64,000 nucleotides of DNA from Acidobacteriota bacterium. GTDB taxonomy: Bacteria; Acidobacteriota; Blastocatellia; Pyrinomonadales; Pyrinomonadaceae. The notes under the pieces were generated by a model that was not told the DNA's origin, did no database searches, and saw only the letters and a program-made list of their open reading frames with translations. The DNA lies in NCBI GenBank assembly GCA_019639235.1, contig JAHBSG010000019.1, forward strand, positions 1 through 64,000, given 5' to 3'. Shown here piece after piece: positions 52,693-60,826 of the stretch. Numbering within the stretch: the first letter of the stretch is position 1; every line of letters starts with the position of its first letter. The position numbers and the translations under genes were made by a program.

Positions 52693-53451
52693 ATGCCATT
52701 CTTGACCCTTGGGCGCTCCGTGATGTCATTGATGTTCGTGATGCTGCCCATTTCCTTTTCTCTTGTTGTCTCGGCTCAAGAGACCGTTTCGGGTGATGAA
52801 CCATCGGATCGCAAGATTCCGAAATTCGAGATCGGTGGGCATGGGACGATAATGTTTCAGGGGGGCGATATTGAGCCTTCGGACATAGTTTTTCTCCGGG
52901 CTGGGTTTCCTGACCGAGTGACGGTCGATAAGCGATATGAGAGCGGCTTCGGAGGGCGCTTCACATTCAACGTCAATAGAAACCTCGCGTTAGAGAGCGA
53001 GCTGAACTTCACACCAAGTACCAAAACATTTGATGAAATAATTAGAGGCGGATCGATTCCAACCCGTCGGTCATCGGGCGGTGAAAAAACGCAGTTCCTT
53101 GCCGGTGTTAAATACGGCTATCGAGGAAAACGGTTTGGCGTCTTCGGAAAAGTTCGACCGGGGTTTATCCGTTTTAATGCATTCCCGTCAATCAACTTTC
53201 AATTCGTTGTCCCGTCTCCCGGCGGCGGCCAACCAAAAGATATCTTGATTGGTGTATCCGAAAAGCCGGCGACGTTCTTTAACGTCGATATTGGTGGCGT
53301 TTTCGAATACTACCCGACAAAAAGATCAGTGATCCGTTTTGACGCAGGCGACACGATCATTCGCTTCCACGGACAGGAACCAAAAGATATCAATCCGAGC
53401 TTCACGCGGCACAACCTGCAAATGAACCTCGGCTTTGGTTTTCGATTCTAG
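52693..53451 (+). CDS. Outer-membrane beta-barrel protein
   Basis: A 252-residue exported protein with a long signal sequence (~1-29, ending VVSAQ). The body is a series of amphipathic strands: GGHGTIMFQGG, GFGGRFTFNVN, NLALESELNFTP, QFLAGVKYGYRGK, FGVFGKVRPGFIRF and NVDIGGVFEYYP. The C-terminus ends LGFGFRF, the terminal Phe signature read by the BAM complex. It is probably an 8-stranded OmpA/OmpW-like barrel. A GAGG ribosome site precedes the ATG. It completes a three-gene envelope cassette and is followed by a strong terminator. Confidence 0.87.
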   Translation: MPFLTLGRSVMSLMFVMLPISFSLVVSAQETVSGDEPSDRKIPKFEIGGHGTIMFQGGDIEPSDIVFLRAGFPDRVTVDKRYESGFGGRFTFNVNRNLALESELNFTPSTKTFDEIIRGGSIPTRRSSGGEKTQFLAGVKYGYRGKRFGVFGKVRPGFIRFNAFPSINFQFVVPSPGGGQPKDILIGVSEKPATFFNVDIGGVFEYYPTKRSVIRFDAGDTIIRFHGQEPKDINPSFTRHNLQMNLGFGFRF

Positions 53452-53474
53452 CGGGCCATGATCTGCATCTGAGG

Positions 53475-53497
53475 CAGCCTTCGCGGGCTGTTTTTTT
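53475..53497 (+). terminator. Intrinsic terminator of the barrel gene
   Basis: CAGCC and GGCTG form a short stem around TTCGCG, followed by seven T. It lies 24 bases past the stop. Confidence 0.9.
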
Positions 53498-53598
53498 GTT
53501 GGAACATTCTTCGACCGCTGACCGTTTTATTGATCTGGTCAGAAATTTATCTGCCGCGGTGTTCTTTTCCTGAATTCGAAAAATTCCGGAGGTCGATG

Positions 53599-55254
53599 AT
53601 GCATTTTTACCGCACTCTTCAGTTCATTGCCGTTCTTTTCCTTTTTTCAGCGTTCGCTTCGGCCCAGCTAGCTACGCCCGTGCCGCAGCCCGAGATGACG
53701 GCGGAAAAGTGGCGGGAGGACCTTCGCTTCTTTACCTCGGAGATGGAGCGAACGCATAAGAACGCTTTCAACGCCGTCTCACGCGAGCAGTTTCAAGCTG
53801 CCGTGGAAGAGTTGGACAAACAGATCCCAAAGCTCGAAGGCCATCAGATAGTCGCGGGCCTGATGCGGCTGACGGCGATGATCGGCGATGGCCACACCGG
53901 CTTTCGCTGGGGCCCGATGGCGGCCGAAGGAGTTCTGCCGGTCGGTTTCTATTGGTTTGAGGACGGCATATTTGTCCGCCGCGTTGCCCCTTCGGACGCC
54001 GAGTTACTTGGAGCAAAGCTTGTTGAGGTCGGTGGCGTTCCGGTCGATTCGGCCATCGAGCGGCTCAGGCCGATGATCTGGCGGGACAATGAGATGGGAG
54101 TCAAGAGTGCGGCTCCGATCTATCTTTCGGTTCCGAGAATCCTGCACGCCGCCGGACTTTCGACCGCGAAGAATGCGGGTACATTTACCTTTGAGAAGGA
54201 CGGAAAGCGGTTCACAAAAACCCTGAGCCCGGCGGCAAAGCTCGCGGACCTCTGGTCAAGACCGGACGGTTGGCTCGACGCGATGGCGGCGGCCGGCACG
54301 ATGCCGCTCTTTGCCCGCGAGCCGCAGAACCGCTTTTGGTTTACCATAGTGCCCGAGTCGAAGACGCTGTACGTGCAGTTCAACGAAGTGCTCGATAAGC
54401 CCGAAGAAACGGTGGCCGCTTTCTTCGCCCGCGTTTTCAAGGAAGCGGAAGAAAAACCGGTGGAACGCCTGGTGCTCGACATGCGCCTGAACGGCGGCGG
54501 AAATAACTACCTGAACATCCCGATCATCACCGGAGCTATCAGGTCGCGGCTCAACGTCAAGGGCAAGTTTTTCGTCATTGTCGGCCGCGAGACGTTTTCG
54601 GCTGCACAGAACACTGTCAACGACCTCGAGAAATATACGAATGCGATCTTCGTCGGCGAGCCGACCGGTGCCTCGCCCAACCACTTTGGCGATGCCCGCC
54701 GGTTCACACTTCCGAATAGCAAATTCCAAGTTCAGGCCTCGACGCTCTGGTGGCAGGATATGGACCCCCGAGACGAGCGAAAATGGAAAGCCCCGGACGT
54801 CGCCGCCGACATGGCATTTTCGGATTATCGGGCGGGCCGCGACCCTGCGATGGAGGCAATATTGAAGTACACGCCGACCGAATCGATGACGGATATCATT
54901 GCGGCAACCCGGACGACCGGGAACGTCGCCGACTTCATCGCCCGGTATCGCCGGTTCCGGACCAACCCGCTGCATAAGTATGCCGAGACGCTCACAACAG
55001 TAAACCGGGTCGGGCACTTCCTTCTCGGCCAAAAGCGGACGGACGACGCCCTGACGATCTTCAAGATCAATGCCGAAGATAACCCCGGCTCGGCCATCGT
55101 TTACCAAAGCCTCGGCGATGTCTATGACATAAAAGGTGAGAAGGCACTCGCTCTGGAAAACTACCGAAAAGCGGTGGCTCTCGACCAAAGCCTTGCCGAG
55201 GCTAAACTGGCGATCCGACGGCTCTCGGCGGAACTTGGCGACAAGAACAACTGA
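53599..55254 (+). CDS. S41-like peptidase with a C-terminal TPR segment
   Basis: A 551-residue exported protein. The signal peptide is residues 1-22 (ending ASAQ). A helical N-domain (~25-95) precedes a PDZ-like region (~110-180, GDGHTGFRWG and GAKLVEVGGVPVDSAI) and a tail-specific-protease core. The core has LVLDMRLNGGGNNYLNIP and a Ser in GRETFSAAQN, where S41 enzymes place their nucleophile. The catalytic Lys is not obvious, so activity is uncertain. The last ~90 residues form two or three TPR-like helices. The ATG at 53599 lies six bases after GGAGG; the ATG three bases earlier has poorer spacing. Confidence 0.85.
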   Translation: MHFYRTLQFIAVLFLFSAFASAQLATPVPQPEMTAEKWREDLRFFTSEMERTHKNAFNAVSREQFQAAVEELDKQIPKLEGHQIVAGLMRLTAMIGDGHTGFRWGPMAAEGVLPVGFYWFEDGIFVRRVAPSDAELLGAKLVEVGGVPVDSAIERLRPMIWRDNEMGVKSAAPIYLSVPRILHAAGLSTAKNAGTFTFEKDGKRFTKTLSPAAKLADLWSRPDGWLDAMAAAGTMPLFAREPQNRFWFTIVPESKTLYVQFNEVLDKPEETVAAFFARVFKEAEEKPVERLVLDMRLNGGGNNYLNIPIITGAIRSRLNVKGKFFVIVGRETFSAAQNTVNDLEKYTNAIFVGEPTGASPNHFGDARRFTLPNSKFQVQASTLWWQDMDPRDERKWKAPDVAADMAFSDYRAGRDPAMEAILKYTPTESMTDIIAATRTTGNVADFIARYRRFRTNPLHKYAETLTTVNRVGHFLLGQKRTDDALTIFKINAEDNPGSAIVYQSLGDVYDIKGEKALALENYRKAVALDQSLAEAKLAIRRLSAELGDKNN

Positions 55255-55308
55255 GGCCGTGCAGGTTCGGTCGCGCGTTTGGTATGCTTTCGGCATCAAA
55301 CGTTTTCG

Positions 55309-56388
55309 ATGGAGCTTGTCGGCCGACTCAGCCAGAAGTTTGTCTTGATGCACGTCTCGGGCATTCCGGTACGTGCGGATGTCCGCTGGCTGGCGGTGCT
55401 TCTGGTCATTTCGGGCGTCATCGCCGGCGGCATCGCCCCGATAACGGGCAGCCTCGCGGTAGCCATTGCTCTCGGCCTTTCGGCCACGTTGGTCTTCTTT
55501 GTCTCGATCTTCATCCATGAATTCTCACACGCGGCAGTCGCCCGGATGGAAGGGCTCCGTGTGGTTGAGATCGTCCTGCATCCATTTGGCGGGCTGACGC
55601 GGTTTGCGAGCGAGCCCGATTCGCCGCGGGCGGAGTTTCGGGTGGCGATCGCCGGGCCGGCGGCGAGCTTTGTGCTGGCGGTCGTTTTTGGTGCGGCGGC
55701 GGCCGCGGCGGAGGCGGCAGGGCTCAACGTGCTCTCGCGGCTGATGCTGACGCTTGCGATAGGCAATCTGTTGGTCGCGGCCTTCAATATGTTTCCCGGC
55801 TATCCGCTTGACGGCGGCCGCGTATTGCGGGCGTATCTCTGGCGGACGGGCCGCAACCTGACCGATGCGACCATCCTCACCGGCCGGAGCGGCCAATGGA
55901 TAGCGGCGGCGCTCATCGCCTTCGGCATTCTGCTCGTGATCGCCCGGCAGGACCTTTTCACCGGTCTCTGGGCCGTTATCGTCGGCATTTTTCTTTATGA
56001 CGCCGCCGGGTCGATCATCCGCGAGATGAACTCGGCCTCGCAGGTGCGGGTTCAGGATGTGATGAAGCTGCCGGCCGCAGTCGAGCCCGAGCGGACCATT
56101 CACGAACTCGTCGAAAACATTCTCCCGATGAACCGCCAGCCGGTCATCCCGGTCGCCCGCGATAAACAACTTTTTGGGATGCTGCTGCTTGCCGAAATAC
56201 GCGAACTCGACCCCAAGGCCTGGCACTCTACCAAGGTCGCGGACGTTATGCGGCCCGTCACGGCCGAGCACTTCGTCGATCTGGAAACAACATTGATCGA
56301 GGCCCGCGAGGCCGCCAGGACGAACGGCATCGGCGCCGTCTGCGTACTCAATGCCGAGGGAAAACTCGTCGGCGTTTTTCGCGGATAA
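55309..56388 (+). CDS. Site-2-protease-like membrane metalloprotease (M50) with CBS domains
   Basis: A 359-residue M50-family intramembrane zinc protease. Zinc ligands are HEFSH near residue 77 and the LDG aspartate in FNMFPGYPLDGGRVL near 170. Four to six transmembrane helices are visible in the first 230 residues. The C-terminus has a paired CBS region, about 245-359 (VQDVMKLP...VADVMRPVTAEHFVD...VCVLNAEGKLVGVF). CBS pairs often bind adenine nucleotides to regulate activity. The start at 55309 has no strong ribosome site. It could release the anti-sigma at 44.3 kb, which is unproven. Confidence 0.92.
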   Translation: MELVGRLSQKFVLMHVSGIPVRADVRWLAVLLVISGVIAGGIAPITGSLAVAIALGLSATLVFFVSIFIHEFSHAAVARMEGLRVVEIVLHPFGGLTRFASEPDSPRAEFRVAIAGPAASFVLAVVFGAAAAAAEAAGLNVLSRLMLTLAIGNLLVAAFNMFPGYPLDGGRVLRAYLWRTGRNLTDATILTGRSGQWIAAALIAFGILLVIARQDLFTGLWAVIVGIFLYDAAGSIIREMNSASQVRVQDVMKLPAAVEPERTIHELVENILPMNRQPVIPVARDKQLFGMLLLAEIRELDPKAWHSTKVADVMRPVTAEHFVDLETTLIEAREAARTNGIGAVCVLNAEGKLVGVFRG

Positions 56389-56472
56389 CAAATAGGCAAA
56401 GCCCGCAGCCGAAACCTGTGATATTCTAGGTGTTTAACACCCCCTTCGAAGCCCGGCTTCGAACCGCCGAAG

Positions 56473-57309
56473 ATGGAGATGACCGACTACATACCTTCGT
56501 TGAACACGCTGCGTAATCTGCTCGATATTACGCTCGTCTTCATCATTGTGTATGTTGTGCTCAAGCTGCTCCGCGGAACCCGGGCCGTCCCGACGATGGT
56601 CGGCATCGTGCTGATCGCGTTGCTCTACTGGCTCTCGGTCGCTCAGGACCTCGCAACGCTTGAGTTCGTGCTCCGTTGGGCGGTCGTGCTGCTGCCGTTC
56701 GCCATCATTGTTCTTTTCCAATCGGAGATCAGGCAGGCACTCATCTATTTTGCCAACCGGCTTCGCTTCCCGATCGTAAAGCGGCAGCGAGGCCAATTCG
56801 GCGGCAGCGTTTATGACGAGATCGTCCTTGCCGTTACGACGCTTGCATCTGAAAAGACGGGTGCTCTGCTCGTTATCGAACGCAACGTCGGCCTGAGGAA
56901 CTTTATCGATTCCGGCGTTCAGCTTGATTCGGTCATCAGCTACGACCTGCTGGTCACGATCTTTGATCCGGCAACGCCGCTCCACGACGGCGCCGTCGTT
57001 ATCAAGGATGAACGCATCGCGGCGGCCTCGGTCTTTCTGCCGCTGACGAAAAACCCGGAGATCTCACGCGACCTCGGCACCCGCCACCGTGCCGCGATCG
57101 GCATTACCGAAGGAACGGATGCGATCTCGATCGTCGTCTCTGAGGAAACGGGCCTTGTCACCTGGGTCGAGGGCGGGCGAGTTCGCCGCAACATCGATAC
57201 GGCCGGGCTTCGCAAACTGCTCTTTACCGCGATGGGCGTTCCGCTCGGCAGTTCGCAAAAGAAGGCACTAAAGAACATCGAGGAGGTGAAAAGCGAAGCT
57301 GCGACCTAG
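56473..57309 (+). CDS. cdaA: Diadenylate cyclase CdaA, c-di-AMP synthesis
   Basis: A 278-residue inner-membrane diadenylate cyclase. Three helices (~1-85) precede a DAC domain. The signatures DGAVVI (near 175) and RHRAA (near 205) mark the ATP-binding and metal sites. It joins two ATP into c-di-AMP, controlling K+ and osmotic balance and wall homeostasis. The cdaR gene follows with no gap, the canonical order. glmM, often third, is missing here. In Gram-negative bacteria this operon is less common. Confidence 0.97.
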   Translation: MEMTDYIPSLNTLRNLLDITLVFIIVYVVLKLLRGTRAVPTMVGIVLIALLYWLSVAQDLATLEFVLRWAVVLLPFAIIVLFQSEIRQALIYFANRLRFPIVKRQRGQFGGSVYDEIVLAVTTLASEKTGALLVIERNVGLRNFIDSGVQLDSVISYDLLVTIFDPATPLHDGAVVIKDERIAAASVFLPLTKNPEISRDLGTRHRAAIGITEGTDAISIVVSEETGLVTWVEGGRVRRNIDTAGLRKLLFTAMGVPLGSSQKKALKNIEEVKSEAAT

Positions 57310-58236
57310 ATGGATCTGATCAAGGAACAAATTGCCGAGGCGGGTTCCTTCGGGCTTTTCCTCAAGCACATCCTGCGGAAGGTGTTTCTTGAGGACTGGC
57401 TCATTAAGTTGGTCGCGCTCGGCGTAACGCTCGCGCTTTGGGTTGGCGTTACGGGCCTTAGCACACCGACCCGCGAACAGATACCGGCAGTTCCGATAAC
57501 GCTCCGCACCGCCGAGAACCTCGTCGTCAGCAACACGCCGCTTGAAACCGCAAGCATTGTCGTCAGCGGCGACAAACGCCGGCTCGGGCAAATAGACCGG
57601 ACGGCACTCCGCTTTTATCTTGACCTTACGGGCCTCGGCCCGGGCGAACACGTCGTTGACCTTTTGCCGCAGGCCGATGCGCTTGACCTGCCGAATGGTG
57701 TAAAGGTCGAGGAGATCAGCCCGGCTTATGTTCCCATTCGGCTTGAGGCTGTGCAGGAAAAAATGGTCGGCGTCACCATTGAGACCCGCGGCGAGCTTGC
57801 CCAAGGCTATGAGGAATATTCGCGAACGGCGGCACCGGCGAGCGTAAGGATCCGCGGGCCGGAGAGCGCCGTGCGGAGCCTTGAAAGCGTTGCGACCGAG
57901 CGGATCGACATCGGCGGAAGCCGTACCGATGTCATTGTCCGGCAGGTACGGCTGAACGTCGCGAGTGCGAAGATAAACCTGCTCGACCCCTACGTCGATG
58001 TCACCATCCGCATCGGCGAGGAGCGAATGGAACGCATCTACCTCGTTCCGCTCGGCGATGAAAGCGGCCGCCGGGCAACGGTCGTCCTCTTCGGCCCGCG
58101 AACGCCGCTGCTACAAACCCAGCCGAGCGACCTCACCGTTACGCTAGAAACGAATGAAAATGGCGAGCCCACACCAAAACTCACACTTCCCCGCAACCTG
58201 GAAGGCAAGGTCGAAGTGAGAAAACTGGCACTTTAG
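57310..58236 (+). CDS. cdaR: CdaR/YbbR regulator of CdaA
   Basis: A 308-residue protein with one N-terminal membrane helix (~32-52: WLIKLVALGVTLALWVGVTG) and periplasmic YbbR domains (~60-300). Recognisable elements are IPAVPITLRTAENLVV, SVRIRGPESAVRSLESVATE and VRLNVASAKINLLDPYVDVTI. It regulates the cyclase through the membrane, by family knowledge. The start ATG comes directly after the cdaA stop with no gap. A 6-base hairpin (58247-58262) and an inverted nonamer array follow. Confidence 0.92.
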   Translation: MDLIKEQIAEAGSFGLFLKHILRKVFLEDWLIKLVALGVTLALWVGVTGLSTPTREQIPAVPITLRTAENLVVSNTPLETASIVVSGDKRRLGQIDRTALRFYLDLTGLGPGEHVVDLLPQADALDLPNGVKVEEISPAYVPIRLEAVQEKMVGVTIETRGELAQGYEEYSRTAAPASVRIRGPESAVRSLESVATERIDIGGSRTDVIVRQVRLNVASAKINLLDPYVDVTIRIGEERMERIYLVPLGDESGRRATVVLFGPRTPLLQTQPSDLTVTLETNENGEPTPKLTLPRNLEGKVEVRKLAL

Positions 58237-58246
58237 ATAGGTGATT

Positions 58247-58262
58247 GCTCGCTTGTGCGAGC
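58247..58262. other. Perfect 6-bp hairpin after cdaR
   Basis: GCTCGC, TTGT, GCGAGC, starting 10 bases past the cdaR stop. No T tract follows, so a factor-independent terminator is doubtful. It may protect the 3' end of the transcript. Confidence 0.5.
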
Positions 58263-58284
58263 CTGACGTTTGCTGCGGTCTTCA

Positions 58285-58403
58285 ACGCAGAGTACGCAGA
58301 GATCGCTGAGTTCGCAAAGCGGTATTGAGCTCGTATCCGGAATCGATTTGCGACCGATTCCTACAGAAAGCCCTGTGTCCTGTCTCTGTGTTCTCTGTGT
58401 TTC
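58285..58403. repeat. Inverted nonamer array after cdaR
   Basis: Four units at exact 9-base spacing: ACGCAGAGT, ACGCAGAGA, TCGCTGAGT, TCGCAAAGC (58285-58320). After a ~50-base spacer the inverse units CTGTGTCCT, CTGTGTTCT and CTGTGTTTC occur at 58373, 58386 and 58395 (13- and 9-base steps). It lies between the convergent cdaR and alpha/beta-hydrolase genes. Confidence 0.85.
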
Positions 58404-58463
58404 AAATCCACCTTAACACCCGTTCCGCACAGTTTATTCACGAACAAGATCACCTTTCGAGTG

Positions 58464-59147
58464 CTAAGGTTTCGCGGCAAGGAATTCGCGTAGGTCCGCT
58501 CGCATCTCTTCGGTTATCTCGTGGCCGGCGTGGTATTGGCGGCTCGTTGTGTTGGGAATGCGTTTCCCGAGCCGCTCGGCGTAGTCGGCGAATTGCTCGT
58601 TGGTGTACCATTCGTCGTCATCGCCGTAGAGGTAAAGAACTCGGCCGTCGTAAGGCTTATAGAGCGGGCTCGCTTCGAGGTCGCCGGGAATGCCGCCGCA
58701 AACACCGATAACGGCTCGGACCGCATCCGGATACGTCAACGCAAAGCGAAAGTTGAGAGCACACGCCTGCGAGAATCCGTAAAGATAAACCTTCGAGGGA
58801 TCGGCGGCACCTTCCTCGCTCAGCCGATCGATCAGATCGAGCAGAAAGCGATGGTGGAGCGCGACCGAATCCTCCGGCCGATGGTCCGTAAGCCAGCCGA
58901 AGCCGACGCGGTAGCCGTCGTCGGTCTTGCGAAAGTGCTGATGCGGGGCCTCAACCGAGGCGATAATGAAACCCTCGGGAGCGATCTGCCGTGCCTCGCG
59001 CATCATATAACGCTTGTGAGCTCCGTAGCCGTGGACTGCGATCAGAAGCGGAGCCGGGCCGGAAAGATCCTGCGGCAAGAGGAGGTCGTAGTAAAGCTTG
59101 ATCTCGGCCGTTATGTGTTGGTCGCGCTGTATTTCCGCTTCGCTCAT
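58464..59147 (-). CDS. Alpha/beta-hydrolase (carboxylesterase/phospholipase type)
   Basis: A 227-residue hydrolase without signal peptide. The nucleophile elbow reads YGFSQACA (Ser126), a GxSxA variant with Ala in place of the last Gly. The acid lies in GDDDEW (176-180) and the base is His209 in YHAGHE. The oxyanion strand IAVHGYGAHK precedes. The small size and arrangement fit the carboxylesterase/thioesterase (YpfH/lysophospholipase-like) group. The start at 59147 is preferred to an earlier in-frame codon because the N-terminus then begins at a typical family position; no strong ribosome site is visible. Substrate unknown. Confidence 0.9.
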   Translation of the reverse strand: MSEAEIQRDQHITAEIKLYYDLLLPQDLSGPAPLLIAVHGYGAHKRYMMREARQIAPEGFIIASVEAPHQHFRKTDDGYRVGFGWLTDHRPEDSVALHHRFLLDLIDRLSEEGAADPSKVYLYGFSQACALNFRFALTYPDAVRAVIGVCGGIPGDLEASPLYKPYDGRVLYLYGDDDEWYTNEQFADYAERLGKRIPNTTSRQYHAGHEITEEMRADLREFLAAKP

Positions 59148-59231
59148 AAGAAAACTCAATTCAACCAAATCGCCCGCCGATAGACAAGGCATAGCCGCGA
59201 GCCTTATTCTTGTCGGTCAGGCATCTCCGCG

Positions 59232-60752
59232 ATGAAAGCTGTCCTCAGCAAACTTGATCAGCTCGCCGGCATCGAGCCGGAAGGCTCGCTCGCCTTGTGG
59301 CTCGAGCGCGGTGCTTTCATCTGCCTTTTGCTGATGGCGGCGTCGGTTCCGCACTCGATCGCCGCTACCCAAATAGCCTGGCTGCTCGGTATGGTGCTCT
59401 CGGCCGCGAGGCTTTTTATCACTCCGCGGGCGCGGTTTCGCTTCTTTGCGTTCGATGCGTTCCTGCTCGCCTTCATCGGCTGGAGCGTCCTGAGCGCATT
59501 TTTCTCTTACGAACCGGCCATCTCGCTCGATAAGCTCCGCGGCGTTGGGCTCTTCCTCATCTTCTTTTTTGCAAGGCTCAATCTGCGAACCCGTTCGGCC
59601 ATTGCGGCGGTCGCGTTCGTGATGATCGGCTCAGCGATGGTCAATGTCATCTGGCAGCCGGTCGAGCGGATCATCGGCCGCGGCGTTGAGGTCCATGGCC
59701 TTCGATCGGACGGAGCTTTGGCGAAAGCCGGGCTCGCCGATGGCGATGCCATTCTCCGCATCAATGGCAAGCGGATTTCCTCGCCGGAGGAGATCATTGC
59801 CGCTCTCGAGGCGAGCGAAACGGCCTCGGCGATGTTCAACCGGCCGGACATTTACCGCACCATAACGCTCCGCCGCACGGATCTCGCCAGCGGCATCTCG
59901 CCCGAAGAGCGGCTCGGCTTTGCATCGTGGGAAAAGAGCCATCGCTGGCGGGCACAGGGATTCTTCGGGCATTTCACGACCTATGGCGAGGTGCTGCAGA
60001 TCATCGCATCGCTCGCTCTCGGCCTTGTGCTCGGGCTTGCGTTCGGCCGCGGCTCGTCGCCTGGCGGGTTGCTGAGATCGCCGCGGCTTCGTGTCGCAAT
60101 CATCGCCGCGGTCTGCCTTGCGTTGATATGTGTCGCTCTGCTGCTCTCGGGAACTCGAGCGTCGCAGCTTGGTCTTCTTGTTTCGGGCATCGTGATGGTG
60201 CTTGCCATCGGGAACCGCAGGCTGATCGCGCTTATGCTCGTCGTCTTGATTCCCGCGGCCGCCGGTGGTTACTACGTCGTTCAGCAAACGCGTCAGCAGG
60301 ATGAGACGAACGAATATCGCAAGACGATGTGGCGCGATGGCATCCGGCTCGCGACCGAGAGCCCGCGGCATCTGATTGTCGGCGTCGGGATGGATTCGCT
60401 AAAAGAACGATGGCAGGAATTCGGGCTCTTCGACCGCGGCTGGCTTCCGATGGGCCATTTTCACTCAACTCCGATTCAGCTTGCGGCCGAACGCGGACTC
60501 CCGGCGCTTCTTTTCTGGCTGCTCTTCCTTGGAGCTTACACGCGAAGCCTCTGGCGATATTTACGGCGAGAAGGCAGCGGGCCGGACGTGACTTTTGCGG
60601 TTGGGCTCGGCGTGCTCGGCGGCGTTGCGGGCTTTTTCACCGCCGGCATCGTCCACTATAATCTCGGCGATGGCGAGGTTGCGATGGCTGTTTATCTTGC
60701 GGCCGGTCTCGGAGCAGCAATGCTTGTTAACAAAAATGTAAGCTCCGAATAG
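59232..60752 (+). CDS. O-antigen-ligase-like membrane protein with a PDZ-like insert
   Basis: A 506-residue polytopic protein of the WaaL/RfaL/Wzy superfamily, about 10-12 helices. The late periplasmic loop has the ligase-type segment TESPRHLIVGVGMDSLKERW followed by GWLPMGHFHSTPIQLAAERG, carrying the conserved His. Between helices at about 155-200 lies a soluble insert, GLRSDGALAKAGLADGDAIL followed by RINGKRISSPEE, which reads as a PDZ domain. Such inserts are not usual in O-antigen ligases. Likely role: ligation or polymerisation of surface glycans. No glycosyltransferases are adjacent. Confidence 0.85.
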   Translation: MKAVLSKLDQLAGIEPEGSLALWLERGAFICLLLMAASVPHSIAATQIAWLLGMVLSAARLFITPRARFRFFAFDAFLLAFIGWSVLSAFFSYEPAISLDKLRGVGLFLIFFFARLNLRTRSAIAAVAFVMIGSAMVNVIWQPVERIIGRGVEVHGLRSDGALAKAGLADGDAILRINGKRISSPEEIIAALEASETASAMFNRPDIYRTITLRRTDLASGISPEERLGFASWEKSHRWRAQGFFGHFTTYGEVLQIIASLALGLVLGLAFGRGSSPGGLLRSPRLRVAIIAAVCLALICVALLLSGTRASQLGLLVSGIVMVLAIGNRRLIALMLVVLIPAAAGGYYVVQQTRQQDETNEYRKTMWRDGIRLATESPRHLIVGVGMDSLKERWQEFGLFDRGWLPMGHFHSTPIQLAAERGLPALLFWLLFLGAYTRSLWRYLRREGSGPDVTFAVGLGVLGGVAGFFTAGIVHYNLGDGEVAMAVYLAAGLGAAMLVNKNVSSE

Positions 60753-60826
60753 GGGCGCCCGCTGTCCAAAATCCTGAACCAAATATTGGTTTTCTCCGTA
60801 TTCTCTACTGGAAATAGAAGAAAACT

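Noticed and set aside
54256-55518. A 420-codon minus-strand open frame over the S41-like gene
   Set aside because: The plus strand encodes a coherent signal peptide, PDZ-like region, protease core and TPRs. The opposite frame is Arg/Asp-rich without domains.
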